Source: Pseudoprevotella muciniphila
GTDB taxonomy: Bacteria > Bacteroidota > Bacteroidia > Bacteroidales > Bacteroidaceae
Assembly (NCBI RefSeq): GCF_003265305.2
Contig: NZ_CP033459.1
Location: 1,922,001 to 1,986,000 of the forward strand
Length of the DNA stretch: 64,000 bases
Direction: 5' to 3'
Shown here: in pieces, positions 58,203-64,000 of the stretch
How positions within the stretch are numbered: the first letter of the stretch is position 1
Layout of the letters: each line of letters opens with the position of its first letter
Made by a program: the position numbers and the translations under genes
The notes under the pieces: generated by a model
What the model was told of the DNA's origin: nothing
Seen by the model: the letters and a program-made list of their open reading frames with translations, nothing else
The model's database searches: none

Positions 58203-58731
58203 GCATTCACGATGTTCATGGCGTTCACAGTGTTCACAGTGTTCACAGCGTTCACGGTGTTCACGGTGTTCATGCGTTCACGGTGTTCACACTCCTCAAG
58301 CGTGAACGCGTGAACACTTGACACAAATTATCAGTTAAAAGATTAATTATCAATTATTTAACCTTTATAATAGATTATATGTTAATCAATTTGAGAATTT
58401 AATAATTATTATTTTCTGTACAACCAACTCTTTCAGTTCATACATATCAAGTTATTTTTTTGAGAATAAACTCTATAATTTTTCGCATACGCTCAACAAT
58501 ACGTCTGTTATTCTTGAAAAAAAATCTATTGTTGTCTGATAAAAATTCATGTGTAATATATATCGGACAAATAGCGTGAACACCTATTTATTTACATAAA
58601 CACTTGATATTCAGTTTATTACTTGATAATTTAAGCGAAAGTGTTCACGCGTTCACGCTTGAGGAGTGTGAACACCGTGAACGCATGAACACCGTGAACA
58701 CCATGAACGCTATGAACGCCGTGAACACTAT
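58203..58731. repeat. Large palindromic repeat: GTTCAC 9-bp arrays with a 49-bp perfect inverted repeat
   Basis: Left arm 58203-58319: about ten 9-base units of the form GTTCACNGT. Right arm 58639-58731: reverse-complement units. The inner 49 bases (58271-58319 and 58639-58687) are perfect inverse copies. The 319-bp centre (58320-58638) is very AT-rich with no gene. The remaining part of the 790-bp gap, 58732-58980, contains only the pckA promoter and leader. Confidence 0.85.
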
Positions 58732-58852
58732 TTTCTGCTTATCTTTCCGTGCTTTTGCAAACCCTGCTTAGCAAAACAAACGCTTTGAATTACAGTAAGT
58801 TGGGAAAAGAAAGAAAATAATGGTTTTTTTAGAAACTATTTTAGAAAAAATC

Positions 58853-58882
58853 TTGTTGCATGTTTTCTTTTTTGTAATTTTG
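58853..58882 (+). promoter_or_regulatory. Promoter of pckA
   Basis: TTG at 58853-58855, 19-bp spacer, TAATTTTG at 58875-58882. The leader is about 93 nt. Confidence 0.72.
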
Positions 58883-58980
58883 CATTCGATTTGGAAGAAA
58901 AATTTCGCATCGGCGAAAATTGACTGAAGAAAAGCCAATCAACGACAAAATCAAAACAATTATATTTTTTACAAAAAATT

Positions 58981-60585
58981 ATGGCAAACATCGATTTAAC
59001 AAAGTACGGTATTACCGGTGCAACGGAAGTGATCTACAACCCTTCTTACGAAGTATTGTTCGCTGAAGAGACTAAGGAAGGTCTTGAAGGCTTTGACAAG
59101 GGACAGGTAACAGAGCTCGGTGCTGTTAACGTAATGACAGGTATCTATACCGGTCGTTCTCCCAAGGACAAGTTCATCGTTGAAGACGAGAACTCAAAGG
59201 ACACTGTATGGTGGACCACTCCCGAATATCCCAACGACAACAAGAAGTGCTCTGAGGCTTCTTGGGCCGTTCTGAAAGAACTTGCTCAGAAAGAACTCTC
59301 TAACAAGCGTCTCTTCGTAGTTGACGGCTTCTGCGGTGCAAACAAGGACACTCGCATGAAGGTTCGCTTCATTATGGAGGTGGCTTGGCAGGCTCACTTC
59401 GTAACAAACATGTTCATCCGTCCTACAAGTCAGGAAGAACTCGACCAGGAGCCCGACTTCATCGTTTACAACGCCAGCAAGGCAAAGGTAGAGAACTATA
59501 AAGAACTCGGTCTGAACAGTGAAACAGCTGTTGTTTTCAACGTAACAAGCAAAGAACAGGTAATCCTGAACACATGGTATGGCGGTGAAATGAAGAAGGG
59601 TATGTTCTCTATGATGAACTACTTCCTCCCACTTAAGGGCATCGCTGCCATGCACTGCTCTGCAAACACCGACATGAACGGTGAAAACACCGCTATCTTC
59701 TTCGGTCTCTCCGGTACAGGTAAGACCACACTTTCTACCGACCCGAAGCGTCTGCTCATCGGCGACGACGAACATGGTTGGGACGATGCAGGTGTGTTCA
59801 ACTTCGAAGGTGGTTGCTATGCTAAGGTAATTAACCTCGATGCAGAAGCTGAACCAGACATCTACGGTGCTATCAAGCGCAACGCGCTCCTTGAGAACGT
59901 TACTGTTGATGCAGAAGGTAAGATTGATTTTTCAGACAAGAGCGTGACAGAAAACACCCGCGTTTCTTATCCAATCGACCACATCACAAACATCGTGAAG
60001 CCTATCAGTCATGGTCCCGCTGCAAAGCAGGTTATCTTCCTCAGTGCTGACGCATTCGGTGTGCTTCCTCCCGTTTCTATCCTTTCTCCGGATCAGGCTA
60101 AGTACTACTTCCTGAGCGGTTTCACAGCAAAACTCGCCGGAACGGAACGCGGTATTACAGAGCCCACACCTACCTTCTCTGCATGCTTCGGTCAGGCATT
60201 CCTCGAACTGCACCCCACAAAGTATGCTGAAGAACTCGTACGCCACATGGAAAAGAGCGGTGCTAAGGCATACCTCGTAAACACAGGTTGGAATGGTACA
60301 GGCAAGCGCATCTCTATCCGCGACACACGCGGTATCATCGACGCTATCCTCGGTGGCGCAATCCTCAACGCTCCTACAAAGCAAGTGCCCATCTTCAACT
60401 TCGAAGTACCTACAGAACTCGAAGGTGTTGACAGCGGTATCCTCGACCCACGCGACACATACGCTGACGCAGCAGAATGGGAAAAGAAAGCCGTTGACCT
60501 CGCACAACGCTTCCAGAAGAACTTCAAGAAGTACGAAGGCAACGAAGCAGGCAAAGCCCTCGTTGCTGCTGGTCCACAGCTCTAA
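58981..60585 (+). CDS. pckA: Phosphoenolpyruvate carboxykinase (ATP)
   Basis: 534 residues. P-loop [14 protein letters not shown], kinase-2 motif [10 protein letters not shown], metal-binding region MHCSANT and R-binding [12 protein letters not shown] identify the ATP-dependent type. In anaerobic Bacteroidales it mainly runs in the carboxylating direction, from PEP to oxaloacetate, on the way to succinate and propionate. Codon use is strongly biased (highly expressed type). Own promoter and terminator. Confidence 0.97.
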   Translation: MANIDLTKYGITGATEVIYNPSYEVLFAEETKEGLEGFDKGQVTELGAVNVMTGIYTGRSPKDKFIVEDENSKDTVWWTTPEYPNDNKKCSEASWAVLKELAQKELSNKRLFVVDGFCGANKDTRMKVRFIMEVAWQAHFVTNMFIRPTSQEELDQEPDFIVYNASKAKVENYKELGLNSETAVVFNVTSKEQVILNTWYGGEMKKGMFSMMNYFLPLKGIAAMHCSANTDMNGENTAIFFGLSGTGKTTLSTDPKRLLIGDDEHGWDDAGVFNFEGGCYAKVINLDAEAEPDIYGAIKRNALLENVTVDAEGKIDFSDKSVTENTRVSYPIDHITNIVKPISHGPAAKQVIFLSADAFGVLPPVSILSPDQAKYYFLSGFTAKLAGTERGITEPTPTFSACFGQAFLELHPTKYAEELVRHMEKSGAKAYLVNTGWNGTGKRISIRDTRGIIDAILGGAILNAPTKQVPIFNFEVPTELEGVDSGILDPRDTYADAAEWEKKAVDLAQRFQKNFKKYEGNEAGKALVAAGPQL

Positions 60586-60608
60586 GAATAGATTTCTTGA
60601 ACATCATA

Positions 60609-60643
60609 AAGGCACAGGCGAACATTCGCTTGTGCTTTTTTTT
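60609..60643 (+). terminator. Terminator of pckA
   Basis: Stem GCACAGGCGAA / TTCGCTTGTGC (one wobble), two-base loop by this pairing (probably four in practice), and eight T. Confidence 0.88.
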
Positions 60644-60651
60644 GGCGGTAT

Positions 60652-60723
60652 TCGGAACTATCGGAATACTCTGAATAATCCGAATAATCAGAACATTCAG
60701 AACACTCAGATTACTTTGAATTA
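60652..60723 (+). repeat. 9-bp-period TCNGAANAN repeat, eight units
   Basis: TCGGAACTA, TCGGAATAC, TCTGAATAA, TCCGAATAA, TCAGAACAT, TCAGAACAC, TCAGATTAC, TTTGAATTA without gaps, directly after the pckA terminator and abutting the REP-like element. Confidence 0.8.
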
Positions 60724-60724
60724 T

Positions 60725-60967
60725 TTGGTGTCCGGTAAACGGGCAGAAAGCCCCAAAAACTCATAGCCCAGGACAACGTCCTGGGTGAATGTAATTAAAG
60801 GTATTGGCGCGCTGAGAGCGCAAAAGCAGAGATACAAACAGAGTGGCGTAGATGTTTTATTCATAGTGCTTTTGTCCTTGCAGTACGTGCTTGCCTGCAA
60901 TCCTATACCCAGAGCGTTGCACTGGGCTGGGAGCAGTAAGGCTTTCAGCCTAATCCGAGCGCTATAA
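60725..60967. repeat. REP-like element, copy B
   Basis: Begins TTGGTGTCCGGTAAA, then CCCAGGACAACGTCCTGGG, CCCAGAGCGTTGCACTGGG and GCAGTAAGGCTTTCAGCC, in the same order and orientation as at 27729-27980. No inverted end is seen on its right side. No gene. Confidence 0.75.
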
Positions 60968-60977
60968 CTTACAAAAC

Positions 60978-61017
60978 AAATCAGCGTATGCCGTGATGTT
61001 GGCATACGCTGATTTTT
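60978..61017. terminator. Terminator of the mPPase gene
   Basis: A 12-bp perfect stem TCAGCGTATGCC / GGCATACGCTGA with an eight-base loop; A residues precede it on the plus strand, which is the T run for minus-strand transcripts. Confidence 0.82.
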
Positions 61018-61039
61018 AGATGTGTTTTGGTATAAGGCT

Positions 61040-63244
61040 TTACAGCAGACTCCATGCCACTGTGAGACCTGCCATGACGATGGAAACCATGCTCATGAGT
61101 TTGATGAGGATGTTGAGGCTGGGGCCGCTGGTGTCCTTGAATGGGTCGCCCACTGTGTCGCCTACGATGGTGGCTTTGTGTGCGAAACTGCCCTTACCGC
61201 CGAAGTTGCCTTCTTCCACGTTCTTCTTTGCATTGTCCCATGCACCGCCGGAGTTCGCCATGAACACGGCGAGGGTGAATCCTGCGCAGAGTCCGCCGAG
61301 CAGCAGACCAAGCACGCCAGCCACGCCGAGGATAAGACCTGTGGCGATTGGAATGATGATGGCGAGCACTGAAGGCACGATCATTTCGTGCTGTGCAGCG
61401 CGTGTGGAGATTTCTACGCAGCGTCCGTAGTCGGGTGTTGCCTTGCCTTCGAGGATGCCTGCTATTTCGCGGAACTGACGGCGTACTTCAACCACCATTT
61501 TCTGTGCAGCGCGTCCTACAGCCTCCATGGTGAGTCCGCAGAAGAGGAATGCTGCCATAGCGCCGATGAATGCACCGACGAGTACGCGTGGGTTCATCAG
61601 GTTTACCTGGAAGTGGTTCATGAAGTCGGGTATGGTGGCATCTGCAGCATTAACTACTTGCCCGCTAACGTTTACGATGGTTTGCCCAGCTTCTTTCATT
61701 GCGATTTTCACTTCCTCTATGTATGAAGCAAGGAGTGCGAGGGCTGTGAGGGCTGCACTACCGATGGCAAATCCCTTACCTGTTGCAGCTGTGGTGTTAC
61801 CCAGTGCGTCGAGGGCGTCTGTGCGGTGGCGCACTTCTTCTCCGAGTTCGCTCATCTCAGCGTTACCGCCTGCGTTGTCGGCAATAGGACCGTAAGCATC
61901 TGTTGCGAGTGTGATGCCGAGTGTGGAGAGCATACCTACTGCAGCGATACCGATGCCGTAGAGACCGTGTGAAATGCTGGCTGCTTCCAGTTCGAGTTCA
62001 AAGCCATTGGCGCAGAGGTAACTCAGAATGATGGCTATACCTATGGTCAATACAGGAATACATGTGGAAATCATACCTGTTCCGATGCCCTTGATGATGA
62101 CTGTTGCAGCACCTGTCTGTCCTGCTGCAGAAATATCCTTCGTGGGCTTGTAACTGTGTGAGGTGTAGTATTCCGTTGCCTGTCCGATGATGACACCGGC
62201 TGCGAGACCTGTAATCACGCTGAATGAGAGACCTATCCAGTTCTCCATGCCAAGACTCCACAGGATGACGAATGCTGCTACAGCGATGAGCACTGCGCTG
62301 ACATTCGTACCGAGTGAGAGGGATTTGAGCAGGCTGCGCATTGAGGCACCTTCTTTTGTGCGTACGAGGAAAATACCGATGAGAGAGAGGAAAATACCTA
62401 CAGCAGCAATCGCCATAGGAGCGATAACAGCGCGCATCTGCATATCGTAACTTGAAGAGATAAATGCTGTTGCGCCAAGGGCTGCTGTAGAAAGGATACT
62501 GCCGCAATAACTTTCGTAGAGGTCGGCTCCCATACCGGCCACATCTCCCACATTGTCGCCCACGTTGTCGGCAATGGTAGCGGGGTTGCGTGGGTCGTCT
62601 TCTGGAATGTCTGCTTCCACTTTGCCCACGATGTCAGCACCTACGTCGGCAGCCTTTGTGTAGATACCACCGCCCACACGAGCGAAGAGTGCCTGTGTGG
62701 ATGCACCCATACCGAAGGTCAGCATCGTAGTGGTAATCGTGATGAGCGCCGTCTTTTCATCAGTGTAGAAGGCATTGAGAAGGAGGAACCAGATAGCGAT
62801 GTCGAGCAGTCCGAGACCAACAACGACAAGTCCCATAACCGCACCCGAGCGGAAAGCTACTTTCAGGCCGCCATCAAGACTCTTGCGTGCTGCGTTGGCA
62901 GTACGTCCGCTGGCGTATGTGGCAGTTTTCATGCCGAAGAAGCCAGCCAGTCCGGAGAAGAAACCGCCGGTAAGGAAGGCGAAGGGTACCCATGGATTCT
63001 GTACGTGGAGCACGTATGCCATGAAGGAGAAGAGAATGGCAAGTACGATAAAGACGATGAAAACGACTTTGTACTGCTGTTTGAGGTACGCCATTGCGCC
63101 TTTTCGCACATAGAGCGCGATTTCTTTCATTCGTGGTGTTCCTTCGTCGGTCTTCATCATCGAGCGGAAGAAATACCAGGCCATCGTCAGCGCGACTACA
63201 GAAGCCACGGGGACAAGCCAGAATAGAGGATGGATGTTCATCAT
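61040..63244 (-). CDS. hppA: Membrane-bound ion-translocating pyrophosphatase
   Basis: 734 residues, about 16 membrane segments. The substrate site is intact: GGGIYTKAADVGADIVGKVE, DDPRNPATIADNVGDNVGD and the C-terminal DNAKKN and GDTVGDPFKDTSGP. The GNTTAATGKG stretch has Ala where K-independent enzymes carry Lys, so it is of the K+-dependent group. It splits pyrophosphate and pumps H+ or Na+; Bacteroides vulgatus is reported to have a dual Na+,H+ pump, which cannot be decided here. The ATG overlaps the rnr stop. Confidence 0.95.
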   Translation of the reverse strand: MMNIHPLFWLVPVASVVALTMAWYFFRSMMKTDEGTPRMKEIALYVRKGAMAYLKQQYKVVFIVFIVLAILFSFMAYVLHVQNPWVPFAFLTGGFFSGLAGFFGMKTATYASGRTANAARKSLDGGLKVAFRSGAVMGLVVVGLGLLDIAIWFLLLNAFYTDEKTALITITTTMLTFGMGASTQALFARVGGGIYTKAADVGADIVGKVEADIPEDDPRNPATIADNVGDNVGDVAGMGADLYESYCGSILSTAALGATAFISSSYDMQMRAVIAPMAIAAVGIFLSLIGIFLVRTKEGASMRSLLKSLSLGTNVSAVLIAVAAFVILWSLGMENWIGLSFSVITGLAAGVIIGQATEYYTSHSYKPTKDISAAGQTGAATVIIKGIGTGMISTCIPVLTIGIAIILSYLCANGFELELEAASISHGLYGIGIAAVGMLSTLGITLATDAYGPIADNAGGNAEMSELGEEVRHRTDALDALGNTTAATGKGFAIGSAALTALALLASYIEEVKIAMKEAGQTIVNVSGQVVNAADATIPDFMNHFQVNLMNPRVLVGAFIGAMAAFLFCGLTMEAVGRAAQKMVVEVRRQFREIAGILEGKATPDYGRCVEISTRAAQHEMIVPSVLAIIIPIATGLILGVAGVLGLLLGGLCAGFTLAVFMANSGGAWDNAKKNVEEGNFGGKGSFAHKATIVGDTVGDPFKDTSGPSLNILIKLMSMVSIVMAGLTVAWSLL

Positions 63245-64000
63245 TTTACTTTAGTTTTTTTATTGTTTGTTTGAATTTGTTGTTCTTCTTCAATGAGTTC
63301 GAAGTCGAGTTGCTTGCGGTCGAGATTGGCGCGTGCCACTTTTATTCTGACCGGGTCGCCAAGGCGGTAGCGCTTGTGGTATCGGCGCCCCCACAGGCAG
63401 TAGTTCCTGTCGTCGAATTCGTAATAGTCGTCTTCGAGGAAGCGTAGCGGCACCATGCCTTCGCAACCATTGTCGTCCACTTCCACATAGAGACCAAATT
63501 CCGTAACACCACTTATGGTGCCATTAAATACTTCTCCGAGGTGTGCACCCATGAACTCCACTTGCTTGTACTTGATACTCGCGCGCTCGGCGTTGGCAGC
63601 AAGTTGCTCCATGTTGGAAGAATGTTCGCAGAGTTCCTCATACTTTTTCTTGTTAGCACTTTTTCCGCCTTCCTGATAGTGGGTGAGGAGGCGATGCACC
63701 ATCGTGTCGGGATAGCGACGTATGGGCGACGTGAAGTGGGTGTAGTACTGGAACATCAGTCCGTAGTGACCAATGTTGTGTGTGGAGTAGCGTGCTTTCT
63801 GCATAGCTTTGAGTGCCACGAGTTCCACCATCTTCTGCTCTTTGCTACCCTTTGCATCTTCGAGCAGTTTGTTGAGACTTTTCGACACTTCCTTCTTTGT
63901 ACCGCTGGTCTTTACTTTGTAGCCAAACTTATTGACGAACGAGCAGAGAGTTTCAAGTTTTTCCGGGTCGGGCACATCGTGTATGCGGTAGGGGAGGGTC
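63241..64000 (-). CDS. rnr: Ribonuclease R, C-terminal part (cut by right edge)
   Basis: The frame is open to the window edge (YRIHDVPDPEKLETLCSFV at the visible start). It holds the end of the RNB catalytic domain (HYGLMFQYYTHFTSPIRRYPDTMVHRLL) and the S1 domain (GEVFNGTISGVTEFGLYVEVDDNGCEGMVPL), then a basic tail NNKKTKVK. RNase R degrades structured RNA from the 3' end. The stop TGA overlaps the mPPase start codon. Confidence 0.93.
   Translation of the reverse strand, partial: TLPYRIHDVPDPEKLETLCSFVNKFGYKVKTSGTKKEVSKSLNKLLEDAKGSKEQKMVELVALKAMQKARYSTHNIGHYGLMFQYYTHFTSPIRRYPDTMVHRLLTHYQEGGKSANKKKYEELCEHSSNMEQLAANAERASIKYKQVEFMGAHLGEVFNGTISGVTEFGLYVEVDDNGCEGMVPLRFLEDDYYEFDDRNYCLWGRRYHKRYRLGDPVRIKVARANLDRKQLDFELIEEEQQIQTNNKKTKVK

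Noticed and set aside
58203-58292. CRISPR-like array of GTTCAC repeats
   Set aside because: Units are 9 bases without spacers and degenerate; no cas genes in the window. A CRISPR array needs 20-40-base repeats with unique spacers.

Overview
The window looks like a chromosomal segment of a Bacteroidales bacterium, most likely Prevotellaceae. Evidence: promoters fit the Bacteroidetes primary sigma pattern (TTTG, 19-21 bp, TAnnTTTG); ribosome binding sites of the AGGAGG type are not evident; and the gene families are typical of the group (DUF6242-DUF6089-uppS-bamA-ompH-ompH order, UpxY antiterminator, GH130 mannosyl-GlcNAc phosphorylase, mPPase, ATP-type PEP carboxykinase, surface proteins ending in a GxYIxNGxK-like tail). 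No rRNA, CRISPR array, phage or complete insertion sequence was seen; there is one tRNA.

Layout. 1-5.8 kb: a transglutaminase-like protein cut by the left edge, an MFS permease with a GH130 phosphorylase (N-glycan salvage), and two paralogous small outer-membrane barrels. 5.8-6.4 kb: a MITE-like element and a structured leader. 6.4-18.2 kb: a surface polysaccharide or glycan locus (Wzx flippase, acyltransferase, two GT4 enzymes, the complete UDP-L-FucNAc pathway FnlABC, WbuC, a GalNAc-PP-undecaprenol-forming epimerase Gnu), ending in a terminator, then an UpxY antiterminator with a UDP-glucuronate 4-epimerase. 18.3-20.8 kb: priA. 20.9-28.1 kb: a plastic region with a 253-bp direct repeat, a relic of a glycosyltransferase, a large leucine-rich-repeat surface protein with a 56-aa acidic partner, an intact GT2 enzyme and REP-like repeats. 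28.4-33.5 kb: an SbcD-like/SbcC-like pair in which nearly all catalytic motifs of both subunits are replaced. 33.6-40.2 kb: a 1899-aa surface protein with three 1.24-kb internal repeats and its own 57-aa acidic partner. 40.3-41.1 kb: tRNA-Arg(CCU) directly followed by an acyl-ACP thioesterase. 41.3-49.5 kb: PBP4-type carboxypeptidase and the envelope-biogenesis cluster (ompH, ompH, bamA, uppS, DUF6089, DUF6242). 49.8-64 kb: mostly housekeeping genes (dusB, CPBP protease, ribF, HAD, U32, M15 peptidase-cupin-CMD operon, pckA, mPPase, RNase R cut by the right edge).

Three things stand out. First, the SbcC/SbcD-like pair keeps its architecture (long coiled coil, CPxC zinc hook, full-length open frames) but has lost nuclease metal ligands, Walker A, Walker B and other ATPase residues, so it looks like a Mre11-Rad50-like complex without catalysis. 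Second, the two unrelated giant surface-protein genes share a roughly 600-nt 5' leader with landmarks at nearly the same distance from the start codon, including a 16-bp-stem intrinsic terminator about 137 nt before ATG and a poly-C tract; each gene is followed by a small acidic MKK-type peptide gene, suggesting a regulated two-gene module. Third, at least eight places carry locus-specific tandem repeats with the same 9-bp period, often with a reverse-complement array nearby.
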